A stretch of DNA of 64,000 bases from contig NC_054390.1 in NCBI RefSeq assembly GCF_001625195.1, positions 5,925,222 to 5,989,221 of the forward strand, given 5' to 3'. The position numbers and the translations under genes are program-made. The DNA comes from Drechmeria coniospora. Taxonomy: Eukaryota > Ascomycota > Sordariomycetes > Hypocreales > Ophiocordycipitaceae. The notes under the pieces were generated by a model. That model was not told the DNA's origin. It saw nothing but the letters and a program-made list of their open reading frames with translations, and did not search any database. Below are positions 22,341-32,409 of this stretch, one piece after another. Each line of letters begins with the position of its first letter. Position 1 is the stretch's first letter.

Positions 22341-22699
22341 CCGAGCACCCCGCGCGCTCGAGTGTTCACTCTTCATGCTCGTTTTCGCATATGCATTTGT
22401 AAATGTCCTGGACCCAATACTGGACCTCCGTGCAACTGCTGTGCTTCTTGCAACCACTGTGCTTGCTTCGTTGGACATGGACCATGAGCGACCGACTGGA
22501 ATCTGTGCTGCGCGGCAACCCAGCAACCCCGCTACGCCGCTGTGCTTGTACCTCGATCGGGAATAGAACGGCAGCACACCGAAGAAACTCCCTGCCAACG
22601 GAGTGAGCATGTGATTCCAGAGTCAAGTCTAGCCATTAGGTTAAGACAAGCAAATCTGAAGAATCATCAACATCTCCCTGACGAAGTGGTCATCCATCA

Positions 22700-23080
22700 T
22701 GATTGTTGCTAGGTACTTGCATGTGCAGAGATGAGCCGAGTACGGAATACAAGCACGGAGGAATCCGTATTACGCAGTTAACCCACGCAGGCGTGCATGT
22801 GCTTGCACAAATAAAAGTACGTGCATGCAAACACATTATGCTTGTAATGGTACATGTAAGTACGTGCAAACACTTGTATTGTGCAAGTGAATGTGCATGT
22901 ACAATTAGGTGCTCTTGTGGTTGTTCTCCGGACGGAGCACTCCGGTCCGGGTACTTAATCACTGTGCAGCGCTGCGCTTACTCCGTACTCCGTACATGTA
23001 AGTACTTGTGATTACGACCATGCGACTGCACTTCTGCATGTACATGTACTTACAACTACATGCACAGCGTACCTGCGCAG
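22700..23080. repeat. GTAC-rich low-complexity island 6
   Basis: Contains AAAGTACGTGCATGC, TGGTACATGTAAGTACGTGC (near 22848) and CTCCGTACTCCGTACATGTAAGTAC (near 22980-23004), with TGCA-rich variants. No gene. Confidence 0.8.
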
Positions 23081-24149
23081 GCAGGCGTGGTTGATTGGAC
23101 ATCATGCACGTCGTATTGTCAGGTCCTCCCAAACAGGGATGTGGTGGGGCGCGGTGGATGGCCGACCAGAGGGACCACGGCACGGTGAACGACGTGCCTG
23201 ATAGGCGTACATGGGTGTGCAGGAAGAGCTGAATGAAAAATCTCCCCTACCGGCGTGCCTGCTCGCCATGCAATCTGCTGTGGACAATGCTTTCCAAGAG
23301 GCCCCAGGCACTTCTTCCGCCTTGCGCATGTGCGTGTGCGAGTGTCTGCTCTCCTCTACCGCATGCACGGGTGCGGTGTGTAGGAGCGCACGCGTAGGAA
23401 CAATGTCACAATGACGGGGGTGAAAAGGATGAAAAAAAAAAAGAAGAGCGCTACTCCGTACTCCGTACTCGCCCGGTCCATCAGGTATCGTCGATCCTGG
23501 AGCAGCCTTGGCGCGTTGCAATTTCGCCCTCGATTCCCGAGCCTGTGATTCCCTAGGCACTTCCCCAGACGTGAGCATGCCTCGCGCTTAAACTAGCACG
23601 TACATGGTATCGCCTGGGTCGAAAGGGAGCACCAGTCAGTCGCCACCATCGCTTGTCAGTCATGATGCTGGCTCGTTCCCGTACCAGGTGTCGTGTTGTT
23701 CTTCGCACCCAACCAAGCTCGAGTGCCGGCTCGTATCGCTGGCATATTGCTGCACAGGGAGCACTGCGCTGGGATGCTGGGAGCGCAGTATCTAAGTAAG
23801 TACATGTTGGTACACGCATTTGGCGAGAGCAGGTGTGCATGCAAGTACTCCGTACACGTACTGTACTTGCATGCGAGTGCCGCCCACCATCCTCCGTGCA
23901 TGTGCATGCAAGTACACGCTACTTGCTCGTGCTCCGTACCCTTGGTGTAGGAGTATTGACACCTCGACAGCCTCCGTCCCGACATCAGCTGCCCGCCCCA
24001 TCCATCCGCCGCAGACCCCTGCTCTCTAGCCTCGCTGGCCTGCGGCCGGCGGCTCCCCTTGCTCATCACGCCCTGGTCCGCCCGCTGGCCGGCCCTCTGT
24101 TGCCGTGCTGCGCGGGCACCTGGCCCCCTGGTTCATAAGTCCTGGCCCG

Positions 24150-24329
24150 TCCGCTCCTCCTCTGGCCTGCCCGCCTCTCCTTCTCGTCCTCCTCCTCCTC
24201 CACAGCCGTGTCTCTCGTTCAGCATCACGTCCCCACGTTCGCTCTGCTAGCAACAGCCTGTTTTGCCTTCGGCCCCTTCGTCTCACGCACTCACGTACCG
24301 CAAGATACCCTCGTCGACCACCCGTCAAC
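24150..24329 (+). promoter_or_regulatory. Pyrimidine-rich leader upstream of the GPI protein gene
   Basis: CT-rich tracts (CTCCTCC repeats near 24188-24205) directly before ATG 24330. Such tracts are common near transcription starts of strongly expressed filamentous-fungal genes. No TATA box is evident. Confidence 0.4.
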
Positions 24330-24905
24330 ATGCGTTTCTCCACCGTCATCCTCTCCGGCGCCCTCGCCGCCGCCGCCTCGGCCCAGACGACCGTCGGCGA
24401 GACGCCTGCCCAGGCCTCGGCCACGGCCTGCCTGAACGCCTGCGGTCCCAGCGACGTCAAATGCCAGGCGCACTGCATCGTGGTTCCCTCGCCCAACGAG
24501 AGCCAGGCCGAGACGACGAACAACTGCGTGGCCGCCTGCTCCCAGGGCAACGGCTCTCCCGCCGACACCCAGAGGTACTCGGACTGCACGCAGAAGTGCA
24601 TCGGCGACTACTTCTTCCACCCGGCCCAGGGTACCCCCAATGACAAGAGCGCTGGCAATGGCGCTGGCACCAACGCTGGCAATGGCGCTGGCACCAACGC
24701 TGGCACCACCGCTGGCGCCAATGCTGGCACCAACGCTGGCACCAATGCTGGCGCCAACGGCTCTGGCAGCACGGCGACCCTTTCCGGCTCTGCCACGGCC
24801 ACTTCCACCCACACCGCATCCGCCGTCTCCTCCGGTCTGGCTCCCATCGCCACGGCTGCTCCCGCCGCCATCCTGGGCCTCGTCGCCGCCGTCCTTGCTC
24901 TGTAA
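24330..24905 (+). CDS. GPI-anchored Cys-rich cell-surface protein with Gly/Ala/Asn/Thr repeats
   Basis: 191 residues, one exon. A signal peptide (MRFSTVILSGALAAAASA) is followed by a domain of eight Cys arranged as four CX3C pairs (CLNAC, CQAHC, CVAAC, CTQKC) with PNES and a YFF end. Then comes a Gly/Ala/Asn/Thr-rich repeat region (about residues 109-148), a Ser/Thr-rich stretch, and a hydrophobic C-terminus (APAAILGLVAAVLAL) typical of GPI attachment. This order is that of a conserved fungal wall or plasma-membrane protein family of unknown biochemical role. The frame is open upstream, but the signal peptide fixes the start at 24330. Function cannot be named. Confidence 0.85.
   Translation: MRFSTVILSGALAAAASAQTTVGETPAQASATACLNACGPSDVKCQAHCIVVPSPNESQAETTNNCVAACSQGNGSPADTQRYSDCTQKCIGDYFFHPAQGTPNDKSAGNGAGTNAGNGAGTNAGTTAGANAGTNAGTNAGANGSGSTATLSGSATATSTHTASAVSSGLAPIATAAPAAILGLVAAVLAL
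24650..24765 (+). repeat. Short in-gene repeat coding for Gly-Ala-Gly/Asn-Thr-Asn
   Basis: Degenerate repeats with a 6-12 nt step (GCTGGCACCAAC, GCTGGCAATGGC and variants) inside the GPI protein gene. They encode a flexible Gly/Ala/Asn/Thr stalk. Such arrays often vary in length between strains. Confidence 0.8.
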
Positions 24906-25399
24906 ATACGCCGTCGCCTACCGGCCTGTGGTGGAAGGAAGTATGGAAATATTCCTTGTATTTCTTTCTATATATTACTGAAGGCGGAGTAATCGAGGGA
25001 TTGGACGCTCTCACCTTTGGATGAGATCAATGAATGGATTTGGAGACACATGTATTCTACCTAATCGGACGCCTTTTATTCACCTCGCCGTTCCATGAAA
25101 CCATTTCCTTTGCTCGCGAGCTGTCACACGTGACGCGTCGCGCGAATATCCTGACCATGGCCGATGGGCAGTGCGCTAGGCCCGATGCACCCAGTGGCTG
25201 TTCCGTTCCACTCGCGGTTGACCGACGTCTCGTCAGTGAATCTATCTCGGTGAAATCTATCTCGTCGTGGCACGGTAACGTGCAGAGATGGCCACTTACT
25301 GTCTGCGCGCGCACGGTCATGTTGCTTCTTCTGCATCCATCCGACGTGCGCCGTAGGTGTCGCCACTCGGCCTTGCCACTACCTTTGCAATATTTATCG

Positions 25400-26590
25400 C
25401 TAACGTCGAGCCGATTCCTCGTCGTGGTTTGCCGCGCCTTCTTCTTCCTTGTCAAGGTGTCCATCCCAATTGGTTCCGGGATGGCGAATCCCCAGCATCT
25501 CCTCCGAGCCCGGTTCTTCTAGGTAGTCATTGACGAGACCAAGCACCCTCGAAAAAGAGGATTGCGCCGGCGAGGTTCCGGAACTTGGCTTCCGGCGTGG
25601 ACCCTTGGCCGTCCTGCTCTTCGCCATTGGCGTCCCTCCCATCGCTCGCCTTGCCTATGATGATGCCGTTCTTGTCCATCACGTCGACGTTGCCTAACGT
25701 GAGCGTAATGAGAGAAACCATGCTCCCTCCCCTCCGGTACCGCACTCAGATTGAGCGCATGTGATGGCGGTGCCCCCTTTCTCTTGGGCGATCGAACATG
25801 TGCGTGAAACCAGCGAGGAAGCAGAGTGGCCGATGTAGGTAGACGTCCGTGGATGGCACGAGCGGTGGATGGCATGGAAAGGAAATGGAGGCATGGCGTT
25901 GATTGCCCTTGTTGAGTCTTGGTCTACTGCTAGATTCTCCAAGCACAGTGCATCTCCCGGCCCTGCGACGTGCCAGATGAACCGGCGCCGAGGCAAGGCA
26001 CAAATTCATGCTTCTTATGGAGCGACACGGGTTCTTGGGCACCGCAGCGATACGGGGTATCTTGATTGATTCCCGCATGCATCGTGTGTCGGTTGCATGT
26101 CCAGAGATTGTCTCCCGAGGGGCTGGGAGTCGCTTCGGACGTGGGCGTGCCGTTGAGGGGCTGTGGATGGCTTCCTGCCGTCGGTACAAACGGGCTTGGA
26201 ACCACAGCGGATGCGTCTCCGCCTGGGAGGCCAGAGACGGTATCGCCGCCATCTCAAACGTTGCCAACTCATCCGCAATGACTGCGGGGATCGGGCAAGC
26301 GGGCGTCGGGACTGGCGGCAGGATGGTATGCAGTTTTGGCATGGCGATGCGTGGCCGAGGGTTGATTGAGGAGGGTGAATGTGCCACCATCCGCAGGGGC
26401 AATGGCGCACAGCGCAGTGGCATCGGAGCCGGAGAGGAAAGCCCTTCTCTTCGTCCCAGGAACTAGACCATGCTCGAGAAGATGAATTGTGTCGGTCGAG
26501 CTTTGCTTTCTACCGCGAGGCCGACGCAGATGGTTCGTTGTCGTCATGTCATACCGAGATTGGCCGCACTCGAGAGCTATGCATTTCACT
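25400..26590 (-). pseudogene. Possible decayed gene, identity unknown
   Basis: On the minus strand, plausible protein-like stretches follow one another in shifting frames: FLSGSDATALCAIAPADGG, then VIADELATFEMAAIPSLAS, then FVPTAGSHPQPLNGTPTSEA with a Ser/Pro linker, then LGNVDVMDKNGIIIGKASDG, FRNLAGAILFF, and LVNDYLEEPGSEEMLGIRHP. No set of GT/AG introns I tried joins them into one protein. They may be remnants of a gene broken by frameshifts, or unrelated chance frames. I do not recognise a family; VMDKNGIIIGKA faintly recalls LEA-like DUF3659 repeats. Low confidence. Confidence 0.2.
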
Positions 26591-27281
26591 GCGGAATGTG
26601 TTGCATGCGGCAGTTTGCATCTGTATGCGGGTGGCTTTTATTATTCACTTTCGATTTTTTAACATCAAACCTTTCTCGCTTGTCGCCGGCCGAGCGTCCG
26701 CCTGCAGCGCTTGTCCTTGCCATTCAAACATGACCGTCGGGTATCGCCACTTGCCAAAATCATGGGCAAAGGACCTGGTTAGCAGGGCTTGGCAATTGCC
26801 GCATGAATGGAGCTTTACACCCGAATGTGGTCCTCATAATGAAGCAGCGCAGCAGGCACTCGCCCATGCCGTCGGTTTACGTCGGCAACTTGATGGCAGC
26901 TTCGCTTCGTGCCAGCCATTTCGTGGCTTTCTCGCTGAAGATGAAACGCCTTGGAGGTATTTGAGAGCTTGTTCGAATGATTCGCTGCATTGGCTCCATC
27001 ATTTCATGCCGCTTCCTGCATCTTGCGTCATCGAAGAATGCGTCGCCATCTCGACTGTTGGTTGTTGCCGGAGCATCGGAGCATCCCTCTCTGGTGGCTT
27101 GCCGAAAACCCTTTCGTCCCTAAGGAATCGAGCGGGACTTTTACTAGTCGTCAGGCCTGAGGCTCCTTCATCGGCCATCAAGGTAGGCATGGTGCGTGCG
27201 CCAGCCTTGGACAAGCCAAAGATCGTGAAACGAATCGTGGATGGATGGGACTTGCACCGAGTACTCCGTATCGTGCAGTAA
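26379..27281 (+). CDS. Uncertain 300-residue open frame, no known family
   Basis: A 300-codon frame from ATG 26379 to TAA at 27279-27281, unusually long for this spacer. The translation has a hydrophobic stretch (VAFIIHFRFFNIKPFSLV, about residues 88-105), many Cys and His, and no motif I recognise. Codon third positions are not as strongly C/G as in the neighbouring genes. It could be an orphan gene or chance. It overlaps the minus-strand stretch described above. Confidence 0.2.
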   Translation: MCHHPQGQWRTAQWHRSRRGKPFSSSQELDHAREDELCRSSFAFYREADADGSLSSCHTEIGRTRELCISLRNVLHAAVCICMRVAFIIHFRFFNIKPFSLVAGRASACSACPCHSNMTVGYRHLPKSWAKDLVSRAWQLPHEWSFTPECGPHNEAAQQALAHAVGLRRQLDGSFASCQPFRGFLAEDETPWRYLRACSNDSLHWLHHFMPLPASCVIEECVAISTVGCCRSIGASLSGGLPKTLSSLRNRAGLLLVVRPEAPSSAIKVGMVRAPALDKPKIVKRIVDGWDLHRVLRIVQ

Positions 27282-27789
27282 GTATCCGCACTTGTAGACA
27301 TACATGTACGGCACACCCACTTGTAATGTTGTCTGCAGTTCCTGTACAGTATGATGGAGTGCCTCAATACGCCGTACAGGAATCAATAAAGTATGATGGT
27401 GACCGGACAGGTGTGCGCCGGGGGGGAAGAAAAGTGCCGCATCGAGTTGGTGGGGCAACTTTTTCCAGGATGTACCTAACTGGCAGCTTCCAGCAGCTAC
27501 AAACAGGCGCAACGTGGGGGGCTCAGGCGCGAGCACTGCCGTGAAGGTTTTGTTTTGCCGCAGAGCTCGCAATGACGCCGTGACGATCGAATCCGGACGT
27601 GGTCATTGGAAACTTTGGAGACATACGGAGTAGTTGTCGTCGCATTGGGACATCGGCTGGGAAGTGGGTGGGACTAAATTTCGGTAGACTCGGTTAACAA
27701 GAAGTGGCAGCTTCAATGCGATGATGGACGGCCGAGCGGCAAGGGCAAAGCCCGTCATTTGATTTATGGGCCCGCTGCTGGTTTCAGCA

Positions 27790-28220
27790 GGCGTACATGT
27801 ACCATTGCTTGCACTATTGTCAAGGCCATCATCTTACCTCTCAGGGCACATGTAACTGTTGTACGCTTCTCTTCTCGATCGTTGTACAGTTCTCTTCTCG
27901 ATTGCACGAGATCTCCGTTTGTGTAATTAATACTGCAACTACAGTACGGAGTACATGTACTTGTTATTGTACAACTACTTATTTGTAGCGTTCAAGGAGT
28001 AGTAATATTACTAACAATCTGGAGGTACACCAGATGTACATGTACAGCTACGTGTACTGTACGGAGTACATGTGCAGTACTTGTAACGTGGTGCTCGGAG
28101 CAGTAATTACCGTAAGCTATCGAATGCAGACAAACGTGCGTCGCGGTACTCCGTACGGAGTGCAGTACCCTACCAAGTACATGTCCCTACACACGTCTTT
28201 GTACTTTAGTATTTCGGACT
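27790..28220. repeat. GTAC-rich low-complexity island 7
   Basis: Contains CAGTACGGAGTACATGTACTTG (near 27942-27963), ATGTACATGTACAGC (near 28033), GTACTGTACGGAGTACATG (near 28053) and GGTACTCCGTACGGAGTGC (near 28145). No gene. Confidence 0.8.
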
Positions 28221-28696
28221 CAAGGAATGGATGAATACAGCCCACATCCGCCTGAATAGGTGCCCTCGAAATTGCTTGCTATTGTTAGTACCGCCCACAT
28301 GGCAGAGCTGGGAAACCAACAGCAGCTCCGTGCCGGTTCTTCTGGATTGTTCCATGACCGCAAGGGCTGTTAGGTAGGTACCTGTGCGCATGTACTGTAC
28401 AGTACCCTCGTGCCCACCTGCCTGCAGCTGGCCGAACTGGGAAGGGGCTCCCAGGAATGGCAGTGCTTGGCCCGAGTCCGCTGGCCATCAGCAGCGAACC
28501 CTCGCAACCGTGGCCCCGGCCACTGACAGGCGCCATGTACCTACAGGTACTGTACTTACACCTTACATAGTGCGCTGGCACTTACTCGTCGCAGCCGTAA
28601 TCTTGCCATTCGAGTACCGCAACTAGTGCTAGTGCGTCCGTAGCACGAGGGGTACTTACTCGTTCCTACGTCGTACGTCCGTCCTAGCTTAGCTTC

Positions 28697-28704
28697 TACG
28701 TGTC
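28697..28704 (+). promoter_or_regulatory. Possible UPR-like element upstream of calnexin
   Basis: TACGTGTC resembles the core of the unfolded-protein-response element (CAGCGTGTC in yeast). It lies about 250 nt before the calnexin start, and calnexin is a classical UPR target. A match this short may be chance. Confidence 0.25.
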
Positions 28705-28745
28705 CTCAAGCTGCACCCGCTAACCTGCGATTTTTTGACTTCTCC

Positions 28746-28764
28746 ACCCGCCACCCGCCACCCG
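28746..28764 (+). repeat. (CCACCCG)n short tandem repeat
   Basis: Three near-perfect copies of CCACCCG/CCACCCGC in the calnexin promoter, about 20 nt before the TATA box. Confidence 0.7.
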
Positions 28765-28781
28765 CTGTTTTCTTCCCTCTT

Positions 28782-28786
28782 TATAA
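28782..28786 (+). promoter_or_regulatory. TATA box of calnexin
   Basis: TATAA within CTTTATAACC, 165 nt before ATG 28951, in a pyrimidine-rich promoter. The position suits a leader of about 100-130 nt. Confidence 0.5.
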
Positions 28787-28950
28787 CCTCACTCCTGGAC
28801 CGCACACCTTTTTCCACTCCTCGAGCGCTGGGAACTGGTCCTGCCTGACTCTGCTTGCCCGACCTTTGCTGTCCGTTGGCCTACTTTTCTTTCTCTTCCA
28901 TCTCCCGTCGAGCCCTCGCCCTCGCACCGTGCGCTTTGTCTTTCGTCACG

Positions 28951-30943
28951 ATGAGGTTCAACGCTCCTGCGATGGCCGTTTCGGCCGCCGTCCTGGCCGG
29001 CACCGCCTACGCCCAAGCTGGGGACGCACCTCTTGATCACATCAAGGAGGCGCCCGTCATGCCCCCGCTGCCGAAATTCACGGTGAGTTCAGCGTCGTGG
29101 CGCTCCCCGCCCGTGCAGCTCGTCGCCGACGACGCCGCTGACATTCGCGCCGCCAGCCCACCAAGTTAAAGGCTCCCTTCCTCGAGCAGTTCACCAAAGG
29201 CTGGGAGAAGCGATGGAAGCCCTCGCACGCGAAGAAGGACATGGCCGGCTCCACCACGGAGACAGAGGAGTGGGCGTACGTCGGCGAGTGGGCCGTCGAG
29301 GAGCCCGTCGTGTACAAGGGCATGGAGGGTGACGAAGGCCTCGTCGTCAAGAACCCGGCCGCCCACCACGCCATCTCGGCCAAGTTCCCCGAGAAGATCA
29401 TCCCCAAGGGCAAGACGCTGGTGATCCAGTACGAGGTCAAGCTTCAGAGTAAGCAGCTTCCCCGAGCTTCGACGCATGCCACCCGCACCCGCACCCGCCC
29501 CCTGCTCACACGGCCCACGCAGACGGTCTCGAGTGCGGCGGTGCCTACATGAAACTGCTCCGTGACAACGAGGCCCTCCATCAGGAGGAGTTCGCCAACA
29601 CGACGCCGTACGTCATCATGTTCGGCCCTGACAAGTGCGGCCACAACAACAAGGTGCACTTCATCTTCAACCACAAGAACCCCTTGTCGGGCCAGTACGA
29701 GGAGAAGCACCTGACGGCACCTCCCATTGCCAAGACGACTCTCAAGACGACGGAGCTCTACACTCTCATCGTGCACCCCAACAACACGTTCGTCATGAAG
29801 AACAACGGTGAGCAACTCGTCACGGGCTCTCTCCTCAAGGACTTCACTCCCTCCGTCAACCCACCCGAGGAGATTGATGATCCCAGGGAGAGCAAGCCTG
29901 CCGACTGGGTTGACGAGGCCCGCATTGCCGATCCCGATGCTGTCAAGCCTGCCGACTGGGACGAGGAGGCTCCGTTCGAGATTGTCGACGAGGCGGCGAC
30001 GATTCCCGACGACTGGCTCGAGAACGAGCCCCTGAACGTTCCCGATCCCGAGGCGCAGAAGCCCGAGGATTGGGATGACGAAGAGGACGGTGATTGGATT
30101 CCGCCGACGGTGGCGAACCCGAAGTGTGGTGAGGCTGCTGGCTGTGGCCCCTGGACCAAGCCCATGAAGCCCAACCCCGACTACAAAGGCGCCTGGAGTG
30201 CCCCTTTCATCGACAACCCGGCCTACAAGGGAGCCTGGGAACCCAGCAAGATCAAGAACCCTGCTTTCTTCCAGGACTTAAGCCCTGCCGACTTTGAACC
30301 CATGGGCGCTGTGAGTTGCTGGCCAAACCAACCCGCACCCGGACCGGCCGCTTGCTGACTGACTCTGCCTTAGATTGGCTTCGAGATCTGGACCATGCAG
30401 AACAACATTCTCTTCGACAACATTTACATCGGTCACTCGGTCGCCGATGCCGAGAAGCTGGCGGCCGAGACGTTCAAGGTCAAGCTGCCCAACGAGAAGG
30501 CCGCTTCCGAGGTCGACACGCTCAACCCGGATGATGATGATGACGACTTGCCCAAGGCCCCCACGGACCTCCACTTCCTCGACGACCCCGTTCTCTACAT
30601 CAAGGAGAAGCTTGATCTTTTCATCACCATTGCCAAGCAGGACCCCGTCGAAGCCGTCAAGTTTGTCCCCGAAGCTGCCGGCGGCATTGCCGCCGTCGTC
30701 GTCACCCTCATTGCCCTCCTCGTCAGCCTTCTGGGTCTCGGCAGCTCCTCTTCACCTGCCAAGAAGGCCGCCGGCGACGCCAAGGAGAAGGAGAAGGAGC
30801 AGGAGAAGGATGTCAAGGACAAGGCCAAGGAGACGACGGACAAGGCCAAGGAAGCCACGGATAAGGCTGCTTCCTCGGCCGCAACGGGCGCCGAGAAGGC
30901 CAAGGGCGAGGTCAGCAAGCGCACGACCCGCAGTCAGTCGTAG
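28951..30943 (+). CDS. Calnexin (ER membrane lectin chaperone)
   Basis: Binds monoglucosylated N-glycans on folding glycoproteins, so it works downstream of the OST whose OST1 subunit is encoded at 5193-6771. Exons 28951-29082, 29157-29448, 29523-30310, 30374-30943; 593 residues. Signal peptide ([21 protein letters not shown]); lectin domain with [19 protein letters not shown] and MFGPDKCG; P-domain of repeated KPADW/KPEDWD and [12 protein letters not shown] motifs; lectin strand [18 protein letters not shown]; membrane span about residues 509-527; and a cytosolic tail rich in Lys/Glu/Ala ending RTTRSQS. The acidic DDDDDD run before the span is typical. All introns are short with good consensus sites. 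Confidence 0.96.
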
Positions 30944-31379
30944 GCTTGGCCGCGCGAGATGGCGGCAACGCAGGGGTTCTGAGACTGGCGTGCGAAGTTG
31001 GGGGCAACTCCCTCGGCGAGGACGAGTGTATTTCATTTCAGTTCGATTGATTTGAGGACGGACATGAAAAAATGGCCGAGAAAGGCTGGTTGCTACCTGT
31101 CGAGAAAGAAAGGCAACGGTTACACTTGGCTCGGCGGCAAATGCGAGGGACGTCGAGCGATTGAATGCAGCAGCATGGCGTAGTTGAACTCGGCATGCTT
31201 CGGTTTGTCGCCCGCGGCAGTCGATGGCGAAGGCATGCACAGATGCGGATGCATTGAACAGACATTAATCAACTGATTTCAAGCAATCAGCGGCGGCGTT
31301 GAGGGGGGGGCTTTCGCGTGCTGGGTGCTTGCAAGGTCCAACGCGCCGAGGTGTCTCTGCCAAGGCATCGGCTGTGCCC

Positions 31380-31960
31380 GGTGCATACAGTACTTATGGT
31401 GGTTTACCGGTATTACGCCCTTACCGTACTCTGTCCGTACCTGCTGCTGTGTACGGAGTACAGTAAGTACGTTGTACATGTACATGTACAGTCGTAATTG
31501 GTATCGAGAAGCCTCTCGGCTGTGTTAATTACAAGTACTGTACTCCGTACTCCGTACTTAGGGAGTAATATAGGTACATTTACATGTACTGAGTACATAC
31601 GTAGTTGTACATGTTCAAGCGTAGTATGTGTAAGTACATACGTATGTACATGTACTTGGTGCCGAAGTGCAGTAATACTTGTAGCAATACGGAATACGGA
31701 GTACTCGTTCGCGGCAGGGCCCCCAATTGAGAACCTCGGCAAGCATTCCGAATTTGCAAGACGCAGGCGAACCTAGAGTGGATACATGACCTGTTCTCTA
31801 CGGGCTACTCGTGCTGACAGAGTACATGTACCGATACAGTGCTGTATTGGCAGTGCACAACCAAGTTCAACTACTTATTACATGCACATGTAGTAACCTT
31901 CGTACTTTGGGAGAACTTGTACCTCAACCTCGCGTTCAGGCACTCGTACATACTCAGGTA
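31380..31960. repeat. GTAC-rich low-complexity island 8
   Basis: Contains GTACGGAGTACAGTAAGTACG (near 31452-31470), TTGTACATGTACATGTACAG (near 31472), AGTACTGTACTCCGTACTCCGTACTTAG (near 31534) and CATACGTATGTACATGTACTTGG (near 31638). No gene. Confidence 0.85.
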
Positions 31961-32273
31961 CCTACCAATCACTCCTCGGTTGGTAGGTTAGCACAGATCT
32001 GGTGCTCATGGCCAGCAAGAAAATGGGTTCTCATACGAAGACGCCGGGCCTCTGTCATCCGTGGGCTCGAACTGTCCGAAAACTGGTCGAGCACAAGTAC
32101 TTGTGCAGTTCTCCTCCGTAGGGCAGTACTGTAAGTTGGTGTACTTCCATCAACTGCAAGTGTGCTTGCCCCGCTCCCCAGTTTCTTTTCCCCAGGTTGT
32201 CAGACCGGCACGAACTCCAACCCCCTCTCCGCGATCCACATCCGCCCGAAGCTGGCCGCCCCCTTTTCGCCTT

Positions 32274-32279
32274 TATAAA
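32274..32279 (+). promoter_or_regulatory. TATA box of MMSDH
   Basis: TATAAA within CCTTTATAAAGGG, 136 nt before ATG 32410. It lies inside a longer open frame that begins at 32197, which argues that the true start is 32410. Confidence 0.55.
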
Positions 32280-32409
32280 GGGACACGCCCGTGCAACACA
32301 TCACCAAGCCTTCCGACCTGCTGCTGGCAAGCGAGCACCTGCACGTAGCGCAAGTCCTCCAGCTCTTTTACGGCTGCCTGGGCCTCAACGACGTGCCAGT
32401 TGTCACACG

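Larger units (their letters stand above)
18033..24329. other. 6.3 kb gene-free region with GTAC islands
   Basis: No frame here has recognisable protein character; the many short frames are translations of the repeat islands. GTAC-rich blocks cover about 19230-20060, 20540-20910, 21580-22340, 22700-23080 and 23780-23940; in between is ordinary sequence such as 20240-20440 and 23100-23600. The last 200 nt before 24330 are strongly pyrimidine-rich. Confidence 0.6.
24906..28950. other. 4 kb region without a confident gene
   Basis: Two unresolved coding-like stretches lie here (minus 25400-26590, plus 26379-27281; listed separately). GTAC-rich patches occur near 27255-27420 and 27790-28220. The 3' part (28640-28950) is pyrimidine-rich and contains the calnexin promoter. 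Confidence 0.5.
30944..32409. other. Intergenic, calnexin to MMSDH
   Basis: No gene seen. About 31380-31960 is a GTAC-rich island. The last 200 nt form the MMSDH promoter with a TATA box at 32274. Confidence 0.55.

Noticed and set aside
32197..32409. N-terminal extension of MMSDH to ATG 32197
   Set aside because: A TATA box lies inside it at 32274, and the presequence begins properly at 32410.
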